Assembly: GCA_934316545.1 (NCBI GenBank)
Contig: CAKRDT010000004.1
Location: 20,766 to 84,765, forward strand
DNA: 64,000 nucleotides
Source: an uncultured Agathobacter sp.
GTDB lineage: Bacteria > Bacillota > Clostridia > Lachnospirales > Lachnospiraceae
Reading direction: 5' to 3'
The notes beneath the pieces are model-generated. The model was not told where the DNA came from. It saw nothing but the letters and a program-made list of their open reading frames with translations, and ran no database searches. A program made the position numbers and the translations under genes. Of this stretch, positions 28,159 through 35,414 are shown in pieces; within the stretch, counting starts at the first letter, position 1, and each line of letters starts with the position of its first letter.

Positions 28159-28692
28159 TCACCTTTCCTCATACAGTTTTTGGAGCTTCTTGACGAGCCG
28201 CTGCCCACGTTTTTTTGCGGCATCCTCCGAAATGTTCAGCAATTCACCAATCTCTCTATATCCCATTTCCAGCGTATAGCGAAGATAGATAAAATGCCGA
28301 TCATCGGGATTAAGCTGATCTATTACCTCAGTCAGCCTATGTACATCTGCATTGTGAATACATTCATCTTCAATATCGTCCGTGTCCTCGTCCGAAATAT
28401 TGTCCCAGTAATCAATGTGAACACTCTGTTGTAATTGACGTAGTACGTCAATAGAAGCATTTTTCACTATGGTAACGCAGAAAGCGGTCATTTGGGGACA
28501 GGGTAAATCAGAAATTTTTTCGATGTTGTCCATGATTTTTATAAATGCAGTGGACACGACATCCTCTGCGGCTTCCTCTGACTTCACAATATTAAACGAA
28601 ATGCGCTGGAAGTGGATATGATGCTCATGGAATATCCGCTCTACCAGCGCACGTTGTTCATCATTCAAAACACTAAATAGGAGTATCATCAT
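28159..28692 (-). CDS. ECF-type sigma factor (first pair)
   Basis: 177 residues from the ATG at 28692 (GAGGAAAC upstream). Region 2 is near residues 15-75 (EAAEDVVSTAFIKIMDNI), a linker contains an acidic SDEDTDDIEDE stretch, and region 4 has the helix-turn-helix MGYREIGELLNISEDAAKKRGQRLVKKL. It would direct RNA polymerase to a small regulon. The three shared promoter motifs at 25.9, 26.4 and 28.9 kb surround this gene and are its best candidate targets; its own promoter is of housekeeping type. Confidence 0.88.
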   Translation of the reverse strand: MMILLFSVLNDEQRALVERIFHEHHIHFQRISFNIVKSEEAAEDVVSTAFIKIMDNIEKISDLPCPQMTAFCVTIVKNASIDVLRQLQQSVHIDYWDNISDEDTDDIEDECIHNADVHRLTEVIDQLNPDDRHFIYLRYTLEMGYREIGELLNISEDAAKKRGQRLVKKLQKLYEER

Positions 28693-28795
28693 ATAAGTTT
28701 CCTCATGGATAGCCCTGCAGCCATCCATTCTAAGTGAGCAAGTAAATTTATTCTTGCACATTATGGGTATTCGTTACAGCGTCTGCTTGTTTCAA

Positions 28796-28824
28796 ATTAT
28801 ACTACAAGAATGTTTCGCTGGAAA
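28796..28824 (-). promoter_or_regulatory. Promoter of the first sigma/anti-sigma operon
   Basis: TTTCCA (28819-28824), 17 bases, consensus TATAAT (28796-28801). It does not carry the shared island motif, so this sigma factor may not control itself. Confidence 0.5.
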
Positions 28825-28874
28825 GTGGCACCCCATTAACAAGGTATGAATCAAAAATAATTTGAAAAAAGTTT

Positions 28875-28910
28875 GTCCCTTTTTTTGATCTTGACCGTTA
28901 TATGGGTAAA
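28875..28910 (+). promoter_or_regulatory. Shared island promoter motif, copy 1
   Basis: Plus strand GTCCCTTTTTTT, nine bases, CGTTATATGGGTAAAA, about ten bases before the AGGAGG of small ORF B. It reads away from the sigma gene toward the secreted peptidase. Confidence 0.65.
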
Positions 28911-28937
28911 AGGACACGACAGGAGGTGAAATAAGCG

Positions 28938-29039
28938 ATGACACAGGTTACTACTCTGCATAGGATTATGCGCGGGGCTGCTTATTTCTCCTGCCCACTA
29001 TGGAGGCTGCGACTTAAAATCAGCAGGATAGGCGCATAG
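28938..29039 (+). CDS. Putative 33-residue leader peptide, copy B
   Basis: ATG at 28938-28940, stop TAG at 29037-29039, AGGAGGTG at 28921-28928. The peptide is MTQVTTLHRIMRGA followed by the shared core AYFSCPLWRLRLKISR and IGA. Same length, same Shine-Dalgarno spacing and same promoter motif as copy A. It lies 84 bases before the secreted cysteine peptidase on the same strand with no terminator between, so it is probably a 5' leader ORF of that gene. It could be a functional peptide, a translated attenuator, or the coding-looking part of a structured RNA. Confidence 0.55.
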   Translation: MTQVTTLHRIMRGAAYFSCPLWRLRLKISRIGA

Positions 29040-29065
29040 TTTATACATGAAATATTGCTATGCGC
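29032..29065 (+). promoter_or_regulatory. Stem-loop at the end of small ORF B
   Basis: GCGCATAG (29032-29039) pairs with CTATGCGC (29058-29065), overlapping the stop codon of the small ORF and lying 44 bases before the next Shine-Dalgarno sequence. It matches the stem in copy A with a compensatory-type change. Confidence 0.55.
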
Positions 29066-29123
29066 ATATTTAGGAAAGACAAAGCAGGATGTTTTCAGAT
29101 AATTAAGTGAAAGGAGACTTATA

Positions 29124-30233
29124 ATGAAAAAGATATTAAGTGTTTTGCTTGCTTCTTTATTATTGCTTTCGACAAGTGCCACCGCTTTTGCTATGGGAAC
29201 TGAGACTAATGCAGATAATTGGTTGGTCAGTGCGAATCAGCATCGAATCATTCATAACGCTAAGATTGCTGCAGAAACAGGTCAAAATGTTACTCTGACA
29301 ACAAAGATTCTGTCGGATCTAAGTGATAATCATTTTGAACTTGTCGAAGTGGGTGATACAGGATATATGATTTTCGACCCACAATCAGGCAAGTATTTGG
29401 AAGAAGCATTAGATTCGCCTTCTCCATATTTGGGACTTTCAGAAAACTTATACTACTTTGGACCCCTTAACTATTATCAACTGTCGGGTGATAAATTTGT
29501 TCACACAGTAATTCATAACGAATACGATATGTCTTTTGCTGAATGCCGTTCTTTACAATCTGCATTTGATACGGCATTACAAAACTCTCGTACACAGAAA
29601 GATACAGAAGTATTAGCCCTTATGCAAACGAATCTAAATTCGAGGGCAAGTGTTAATAGACTGCAATCTCATTTTTCAGCACGTGCAACAAATAAGTATA
29701 TTCCAAACTACAAATATATCAAAAATGCAATTTATCCTGCAAACGAGAATAACACCTGTGGATATACAGCAGCTTGTTTGATTTTGAATTACTGGCATAA
29801 AGTTAAGGGAAATGTCATTGACAGTTCATTCCTTGATTCTCATGGTAATCTAAAAACTACTGGAAACACTTTGCAAGACAAGTTACTCTCTTATGGAAAA
29901 TCGAATTCCTCTTGGGGATTAACTATTCGAGATGTCTTAATCGACTATTGCAATGAGTATGGAGTTGCGGCAACTTCAACATACTATGTAACAAATTTCG
30001 ATATTTTTGCAGAAGTTGGTCGAAACCGTCCAGTAATTGTATTCGGATATTTTCCTGATTCTCCTGGGCAAGTTCAAAGTCGTGGAAAAGTATTTCATGC
30101 AGTTACCGCTTATGGAACATCAACAAGCGGGCTTGTTACTAAACTAATTGTCCATTACGGATGGTCTGGTTACAGTCACGTCACATTAGACGGTGGTTTA
30201 GTCGGTTCAAGTACACAGTTTGTATTAAATTAA
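29124..30233 (+). CDS. Secreted papain-like (C39-like) cysteine peptidase
   Basis: 369 residues. A signal peptide (MKKILSVLLASLLLLSTSATAFA) is followed by a pro-region or N-terminal domain to about residue 190, then a peptidase-like domain. The probable catalytic pair is Cys212 (NNTCGYTAACLILNYW) and His325 (KVFHAVTAYG), followed by VHYGWSGYSHVTL, the arrangement of C39/C47-type papain folds. GAAAGGAG precedes the ATG. It lies behind the shared promoter motif, the 33-codon ORF and the stem-loop. It could process secreted peptides or host proteins; the substrate is unknown. Confidence 0.8.
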   Translation: MKKILSVLLASLLLLSTSATAFAMGTETNADNWLVSANQHRIIHNAKIAAETGQNVTLTTKILSDLSDNHFELVEVGDTGYMIFDPQSGKYLEEALDSPSPYLGLSENLYYFGPLNYYQLSGDKFVHTVIHNEYDMSFAECRSLQSAFDTALQNSRTQKDTEVLALMQTNLNSRASVNRLQSHFSARATNKYIPNYKYIKNAIYPANENNTCGYTAACLILNYWHKVKGNVIDSSFLDSHGNLKTTGNTLQDKLLSYGKSNSSWGLTIRDVLIDYCNEYGVAATSTYYVTNFDIFAEVGRNRPVIVFGYFPDSPGQVQSRGKVFHAVTAYGTSTSGLVTKLIVHYGWSGYSHVTLDGGLVGSSTQFVLN

Positions 30234-30247
30234 AAAGGAAGTTAAGT

Positions 30248-30673
30248 ATGAAGAAAGTCTTTACATTTTTTCTCGCAATGGCAATTATATTTGGAATTTC
30301 TGGTTGTGGAAAGAAAGAATATATTGTTTTTCCTTTTTCTGCATCAGATGTTGTGAAAATTGAAACGTACTATTCTAACTCAGAGGCAGACACCAAGGAA
30401 AAAACGCTAACAGAAGAAGCGGATATTGACTACCTATATACGTTTTTTTCTGAGCTGCCTGTGAAAGATGCAAATTCAGATTCTACTAACAACGGTAGTA
30501 CAATAAAATTCGTGTTTGATCTTTCAGATGGAACGAATTACGAACTTGTTTATATTGGTATTGCAACAAAAAAGGGATACCTACAATCTGAAACTTCTGA
30601 TTTTTATTATTTTACATCTTCTGACATCATTGGTGTTTGGGCAAACTTATCTAAGATGCGGCTTGACTTTTAA
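30248..30673 (+). CDS. Small lipoprotein
   Basis: 141 residues from the ATG at 30248 (AAGGAAG upstream). The signal sequence ends in the lipobox GISGC, so Cys20 would be lipidated. The mature part is acidic and beta-rich (IVFPFSASDVVKIETYYSN, TIKFVFDLSDGTNYELVYIG). It lies 14 bp after the cysteine peptidase gene on the same strand, so it may be an immunity or accessory protein for it. No known family recognised. Confidence 0.8.
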   Translation: MKKVFTFFLAMAIIFGISGCGKKEYIVFPFSASDVVKIETYYSNSEADTKEKTLTEEADIDYLYTFFSELPVKDANSDSTNNGSTIKFVFDLSDGTNYELVYIGIATKKGYLQSETSDFYYFTSSDIIGVWANLSKMRLDF

Positions 30674-30696
30674 CAATCCCTACGATTGGAAATCGA

Positions 30697-30960
30697 GTAG
30701 GAGGCGGTGACTAACCGCCGTCCTCTCACACCACCGTGCGTACCGTTCGGTACACGGCGGTTTCAATAGTTGACGTGCACAGACTGATAGGCTGTGGCTA
30801 AATCATAAAAGCCACTGTTTATCAGTCTTTCTTTATTCAGCGCCCAAATCACAGCTTTGTTATTACTGATATACCAATACTTTCTGCGACTGTTTGCTAT
30901 TGTTGCCGCATAGTGTTCTGGAATTCCCAGTTTGACTAGAACCATTACAAGAAGCAATTC
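30697..30960 (-). mobile_element. 3' relic of a group II intron
   Basis: On the minus strand the C-terminal end of a group II intron reverse transcriptase is left (KLGIPEHYAATIANSRRKYW...GFYDLATAYQSVHVNY, stop near 30763). It is followed by a domain V-like hairpin at 30730-30761 (ACCGCCGTG/CACGGTGGT arms, CG bulge, TACC-GAAC-GGTA top) and a domain VI-like stem at 30701-30723, ending about 30697. The rest of the ribozyme and reverse transcriptase are absent, so it cannot move by itself. Confidence 0.8.
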
Positions 30961-30968
30961 CAGAAGCG

Positions 30969-31223
30969 GTGTGGGCATGCGGAAATTATTATTACACCAT
31001 TAATAACTCAAGTGTTACAAAGTTGTGCTTAGATGTTTATATGCCTAATGAAAGTGGAACAGATTATCTTCAGGGAACAAGTGCACCGGTACAAATTGCT
31101 AATTATTCGGGAGATTCATGGACACTGACATTACAGGTGTTAGATACCATTTCCATTATGAGTTGTATTCTGTTGGCTCTTCGCAGGTAGGCTATATTGC
31201 TTCTGCTGCTTATGCACAATAAT
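30969..31223 (+). pseudogene. 3' fragment of a secreted protein, frameshifted
   Basis: One frame reads CGNYYYTINNSSVTKLCLDVYMPNESG up to about 31125. A second frame continues naturally as GVRYHFHYELYSVGSS and GYIASAAYAQ to a TAA at 31221-31223. There is no start codon or ribosome-binding site; the 5' part is replaced by the group II intron relic. It looks like the C-terminal end of an extracellular beta-rich protein with one frameshift. Confidence 0.6.
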
Positions 31224-31272
31224 AGATGCTTGAATATGGAATATTAAGCAAGCACAACAGAATATTTTCATT

Positions 31273-31375
31273 GTATGTTGCATTTTATTGCAATCTGGCA
31301 TAAAGTGCAACATACTATAATAAAAAAATAGCACTGCAGGCAATAATGTTCAAATTATTGCCTGCTCAGACTGTA
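31273..31375. repeat. Two adjacent perfect inverted repeats
   Basis: GTATGTTGCA (31273-31282) pairs with TGCAACATAC (31316-31325). GCAGGCAATAAT (31346-31357) pairs with ATTATTGCCTGC (31364-31375) around a six-base loop. No gene is present between 31224 and 31464. They may be remnants of a mobile element end or RNA structures. Confidence 0.55.
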
Positions 31376-31383
31376 GACAAAGT

Positions 31384-31415
31384 GCTCCGAGAAATTATGT
31401 TTCTCGGAGCCTTTT
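31384..31415 (+). terminator. Strong intrinsic terminator
   Basis: A perfect 11-bp stem, GCTCCGAGAAA/TTTCTCGGAGC with a five-base loop, followed by CTTTTTC on the plus strand. It closes the plus-strand run of the peptidase/lipoprotein/relic region. Confidence 0.8.
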
Positions 31416-31464
31416 TCTCGCCATTGCGAAGGTGTTTTGTTTAAACAGCATATTTCCACCGGAT

Positions 31465-31625
31465 TTATGACATTTGTAATCCCCATTCCTTCTCTGTTTC
31501 AACATAAAAAGTATTATTAGAAGTATTCTGCTCACTTGCACTTATCGGAAATACTCCCATCCCCAACGTGAAAACAAATGCCATTATACTTACAATTCCA
31601 CACTTTAAAATATTTTTTTCATCAT
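31465..31625 (-). pseudogene. Small secreted peptide gene frameshifted in an A7 tract
   Basis: AAGGAG precedes ATGATG, then seven A. In the zero frame translation stops after six codons (MMKKIF). With one extra A in the tract the frame opens to KCGIVSIMAFVFTLGMGVF, PISASEQNTSNN and TFYVETEKEWGLQMS, a typical signal peptide plus about 25 mature residues. It lies just downstream of the second sigma/anti-sigma pair on the same strand. This is either a dead gene, a phase-variable tract or an assembly error. Confidence 0.55.
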
Positions 31626-31690
31626 ATAATTTTCTCCTTGTTTAAACACAATTTCATCATCTGTTAATTCAGCAGCAAGCCTAATTTTAA

Positions 31691-32218
31691 TTAAAGAATA
31701 TCATACACAAATAATTTTCCATCATGATCATATACAAATATTTCCTTAGGATACTTTTTAACAATATAAACATCACAACCAAGCAAATCCTCATTTCCAC
31801 TTGATTGAAAATTTTTAGTTGGAAAACTTGTTCCTGCAATAACATCTTTAATTGTTCCAACACATACCAATTCACTCTCATCTATTTGAAACGAATTTGG
31901 ATTCTGTGAAGATATGAGGTACAAATTAGAATCATACATAATGGCTGGCTTGTACGCAGTTTCATTCGGTTCTGTTATAATAGGCTTTCTTATAGCCCAT
32001 TCAATCACGCTACAAATCATGAGCATTATGCAAGTTGCTACTATACCTAACTTCAACCATGATTTACTTGCATTTCTAAACCCAAACCTAGCACGCTCAA
32101 ATATTAAAGGTCTCTTTGTAGCATGGTTTTTATAGTCTGATGCTGAATAATCTGCCGCCTCTTGGATATATTGATCCTTTATATTCCCTACTCCATTCGA
32201 AATTTCTTCACGTGTCAT
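31691..32218 (-). CDS. Anti-sigma-like single-pass membrane protein (second pair)
   Basis: 175 residues; the ATG overlaps the sigma-factor stop (ATGA). Residues 1-55 are soluble (MTREEISNGVGNIKDQYIQ), residues 57-76 (LGIVATCIMLMICSVIEWAI) form a membrane helix, and about 100 residues lie outside (ESELVCVGTIKDVIAGTSFP, DVYIVKKYPKEIFVYDHDG). Layout and coupling match an ECF anti-sigma/sensor, though no named domain is clear. Its last codons are duplicated at 25627-25710. Confidence 0.7.
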   Translation of the reverse strand: MTREEISNGVGNIKDQYIQEAADYSASDYKNHATKRPLIFERARFGFRNASKSWLKLGIVATCIMLMICSVIEWAIRKPIITEPNETAYKPAIMYDSNLYLISSQNPNSFQIDESELVCVGTIKDVIAGTSFPTKNFQSSGNEDLLGCDVYIVKKYPKEIFVYDHDGKLFVYDIL

Positions 32219-32772
32219 ATGATAACTCCTTCTTTCTCCAAATATTTTTTTAGTTCTCCTCGTATTCTAGAAAAACAAACTGATACATAATTATTGCTAA
32301 TGTGAAAACGTTCTGCAATCTCAGGAATTGAATCAGCGTACCAATAACGCCGCACAAACATGACTCTTTTTTCTCGCTCCAATGTATCTAAAAAACAATT
32401 CAACATAATCGTTAATTCCTTTGCAGTTAGTTCATCCTCAACTGATGATGAAGATGCCAAACAACTTTCAAGTTCATCCAGAGCTATATCATAAAAACTA
32501 TTCCTCTTGATTGCAGTATTTGAATGATATTTTGCTATTGCAATATTTCGTACAATTCTGCTAACATATGCCAATAATGGATTGGGATTTTGAGGTGGAA
32601 TCGTATTCCACATTCCTAAATATGCATCATTGACACATTCTTCAGCATCAAGCATATTATTCAGAATATTTTTTGCAATTTTTTTGCATATCATTTCGTA
32701 TTTCTTTGACAGTTCAATGATGGCTTGTTCCGAGCGCGCAAAGAACAACTCAATTATCTTACTATCCTCCAA
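32215..32772 (-). CDS. ECF-type sigma factor (second pair)
   Basis: 185 residues if it starts at the TTG at 32772, which has GGGGGG six bases before it; the ATG six codons earlier lies on top of that Shine-Dalgarno sequence. Region 2 (DAEECVNDAYLGMWNTIPPQ) and region 4 (DSIPEIAERFHISNNYVSVCF) are clear. It is distinct in sequence from the sigma factor at 28 kb. No obvious extra copy of its target promoter is visible. Confidence 0.87.
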   Translation of the reverse strand: MEDSKIIELFFARSEQAIIELSKKYEMICKKIAKNILNNMLDAEECVNDAYLGMWNTIPPQNPNPLLAYVSRIVRNIAIAKYHSNTAIKRNSFYDIALDELESCLASSSSVEDELTAKELTIMLNCFLDTLEREKRVMFVRRYWYADSIPEIAERFHISNNYVSVCFSRIRGELKKYLEKEGVII

Positions 32773-32871
32773 ATATATCCCCCCTTTCATTTATATACTA
32801 TGGATTTTCATAAACATATTACAATATATTTAAAAAAAGTTGATTGAAGTTGGTAATACTTATCTTATAGT

Positions 32872-33101
32872 ATACCCGCATATATGAAGGGAAGGAAAAT
32901 TTATGCCAATGGTGTCCTGCAGACGGCTCCGACGGTTGTGACCACCGCGTTCCTGTTACGATCACCGAAATCAATATTCCTGTCAGCGGCAATGCGATCA
33001 TCATCTATGAGGCACGCACAAACGAGTTCACGCCTTTTGAAAATGAAGCCAGCATCACCAATCCAGATGACAACACGCTGGTTATTTCCAAAACGATCTA
33101 A
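32872..33101 (+). pseudogene. Decayed copy of the DUF11-type protein gene at 43791
   Basis: The leader (CTTATAGTATACCCGCATAT and the following GAAGG...AAAATTTATGCCAA) matches the leader of the intact gene at 43751-43796. Directly after it the sequence jumps into the middle of the protein (YANGVLQTAPTVV, compare YINGTLQAAPAVT). It then shifts frame to VPVTITEINIPVSGNAIIIYEA and NEFTPFENEASITN, and ends ISKTI stop at 33101. At least two deletions and one frameshift have occurred. Confidence 0.8.
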
Positions 33102-33132
33102 ATTAGCAACGCAACATTTGCTAGTAAAAAAG

Positions 33133-34578
33133 GGTTCTAAAATAAATGTTGGGGTAACGAATTATATTTGGTATTCGTTATTCCAACATTTTTTGCTATG
33201 ATAAAAGAAAAACCCCCAAGCGCCACCGTCTACCAAACAAACGCACTTGGAGGTACATCAAAGATGTATAGTTATTGTAGCAACAATCTCTTAAACATTA
33301 AAGATGTTTTTATAAAAAAAGTTGTTCATGCCGATTTTTATGTTAAAGTTTTCATTGAAACTAAGCCTTCACCACAGACTTGTCCGTGTTGTGGCTCAAT
33401 CACGAAAAGAATTCATGACTATCGGATACAGACAATCAAGGATCTTCCTTTTCAGACAAAGCACTGTTTCCTTGTTCTTCGAAAACGCAGATATGTCTGC
33501 TCCTGCGGCAAAAAATTCTATGAGAATTATTCCTTTTTGCCACGCTATCTTCAGAGAACAAATCGATTAACCGCCTTTATCGCCGATTGTTTTCATGAAC
33601 AGCAAAACATTACCACGATTGCTCGCAGAGCAAATGTTTCAACTGCAACCGTAAATCGGGTTCTCGACACGATTCATTTCCCGAAGATGATGTTGCCGGA
33701 AGTTCTTTCGATTGACGAATTTAAAGGCAATGCCGGAAATGAAAAATATCAATGCATTCTTGTTGACCCGGCAAAACACAGAGTTCTTGATATTCTTCCC
33801 GGAAGAAACCAGCAGTGTCTGACACACAATACTTTTATTCATTTCCTAAAATGGATCGTTTAAAGGTGAAATTCTTTGTTTGTGATATGTGGCAACCTTA
33901 TGTAGACATGGCGCAAATATATTTTCCTAATGCTAAGATTATAATTGACAAGTATCATTTCATACGTCAGGTCGGGTGGGCGATTGAAGCCGTTCGAAAA
34001 AGACTTCAAAAATCAATGCCTAAAAAGCTGCGTAAATACTTCAAGCATAGCCGAAGGCTGATTCTAACCCGCTACCATCGTTTGAGTAATGAGAAGAAAC
34101 GTGAATGCGATCTGATGCTTTTGTACAATGACGATCTAAGGAAAGCCCACTATCTAAAAGAAAAGTTCTACGAGATCTGCCAGAATCCCAAGTATTCCGA
34201 ACAACGTACCGACTTTTGGGATTGGATAAAAGAAGCAGAAAGTTCCGGTATTCCAGAGTTCGAAAAATGTGCCAAAACCTATCGAAACTGGAGTAAATAC
34301 ATCCTGAATGCTTACAAGTATTCTAATATATCAAACGGACCAACCGAAGGATTCAACAATAAAATCAAAGTCTTAAAACGAACTTCGTACGGTATACGAA
34401 ACTTTGAGCATTTCAGGACACGAATACTAATGGTAACTAATTAATTTTCAGATGGGCGCTTGAGGGTTTGTTTGCCATGCCCAAAATCATAGTAAAATAT
34501 ATCAAATATAAAAATAGCTCCAAATCCAGTAATGGGGCGTGATTCAAAGAATCACACCCCAACACTTGACATAGAGCC
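33133..34578 (+). mobile_element. ISL3-family insertion sequence
   Basis: Imperfect terminal inverted repeats of about 23 bp are visible: GGTTCTA...TGTTGGGGT at 33133-33155, and the reverse complement of GGCTCTA...TGTTGGGGT ending at 34578. Each end has an inner hairpin (TAACGAAT/ATTCGTTA; GGGGCGTGATTC/GAATCACACCCC). The transposase is frameshifted. I could not confirm the expected 8-bp target duplication. Inserted next to the DUF11 pseudogene and the terminator of the toxin-antitoxin pair. Confidence 0.85.
33264..34444 (+). pseudogene. ISL3-family transposase with a frameshift
   Basis: The start at 33264 follows GGAGGT. The N-terminal zinc finger (CPCCGSITKR...CSCGKKFYE), helix-turn-helix and first catalytic Asp (VLSIDEFKGN) are in one frame, which ends at about 33863. 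The rest (FFVCDMWQPYVDMAQ, DKYHFIRQVGW, GPTEGFNNKIK) is in the -1/+2 frame from about 33825. ISL3 transposases are normally a single polypeptide of about 390-430 residues, so this looks inactive unless ribosomal frameshifting occurs near ACACACAATAC. Confidence 0.87.
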
Positions 34579-34589
34579 AAAATTAAAAA

Positions 34590-34626
34590 GCCGTCTTATC
34601 CGACACAATCTGACGGATAAGACGGC
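34590..34626 (-). terminator. Terminator of the toxin-antitoxin operon
   Basis: A perfect 13-bp stem GCCGTCTTATCCG/CGGATAAGACGGC followed on the minus strand by TTTTTAATTTT, seven bases after the toxin stop. Confidence 0.88.
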
Positions 34627-34632
34627 AAATCT

Positions 34633-34980
34633 TTATTCTCCCCAGTAATCAATCGACTCTTGCGTTCTCCCTGACATTCCAAAAAGCTTCATCATAAAGT
34701 CTTCTCTTTCGTTGAACATCTGAGCAACGATAATTTTCTGTGGTTCAATTTGATAAATAAAGTAATTATGTCTCACAAACACATAGTAGTAATCTGTATC
34801 AATATCATACATTTCTGCAATTCTGACTCCACTATCAGCAAACTGCTCTAGTCTTCGAAGTGCAGTAGTCATCTCCTTAATGGATTTAATGGCAAACTCA
34901 TTACCATATTTATCAACTAACTCTGCTTTAAGCACCTTTAGTTTTCGCCTTACAATCTGCGAGTATTCCAATTTTATCAA
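34633..34980 (-). CDS. RelE/ParE-family toxin
   Basis: 115 residues. MIKLEYSQIVRRKLKVLKAEL, a central YYYVFVRHNYFIYQIEPQKIIVAQMF and a C-terminal helical tail fit the RelE/ParE fold. The basic Arg/His residues around VFVRHNYF are likely active-site positions. It follows the antitoxin by one base. Whether it cuts mRNA at the ribosome (RelE-like) or targets gyrase (ParE-like) cannot be read. Confidence 0.8.
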   Translation of the reverse strand: MIKLEYSQIVRRKLKVLKAELVDKYGNEFAIKSIKEMTTALRRLEQFADSGVRIAEMYDIDTDYYYVFVRHNYFIYQIEPQKIIVAQMFNEREDFMMKLFGMSGRTQESIDYWGE

Positions 34981-34981
34981 A

Positions 34982-35239
34982 TTACACTACCCCCAGCTCC
35001 GCTTCAAGATCATCTGCAGATATTGTACCCTCTTCACGAATGGACTTCTCCGCTATAGCCATTTCATACTTGAATTTATATAAAGCCAATTCTTTTTCAA
35101 TGTCATCAAGCTCGCCCATATCAATCATTGTGATATTTCCATGACCATTCTTTGTAAGATAAACTCTGGAACCATAACCAACTTCACTAACAACCGCAGT
35201 ATAATTTCTTAATTCAGAAATAGGTTTAATATTTGGCAT
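34982..35239 (-). CDS. Phd/YefM-family antitoxin
   Basis: 85 residues from the ATG at 35239, eight bases after GGAAGG; GTG and ATG codons just upstream sit too close to that Shine-Dalgarno sequence. The N-terminal MPNIKPISELRNYTAVVSEV and VYLTKNGHGNITMID are typical of Phd/YefM DNA-binding antitoxins; the acidic C-terminal tail (SADDLEAELGVV) would bind the toxin. Expected to repress its own operon. Confidence 0.87.
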   Translation of the reverse strand: MPNIKPISELRNYTAVVSEVGYGSRVYLTKNGHGNITMIDMGELDDIEKELALYKFKYEMAIAEKSIREEGTISADDLEAELGVV

Positions 35240-35414
35240 TTCCATCACCTTCCTTAGAGATATTTATATTATAATAATATATCCATCTCTCTATTTTCGC
35301 AACATAATTTAGCGATAAATTTTACAGCAAACATTGCCAACTATTAAGAAACATATTCATTAGTCTCATTTACCTATGCGCAAAGCTATCAGCGGCGTAG
35401 AGTTCACAACCACT

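Noticed and set aside
33117..34594. An 8-bp target duplication around the ISL3 element.
   Set aside because: Both flanks are A-rich (TAAAAAAG and AAAATTAA) but not identical; no convincing duplication.
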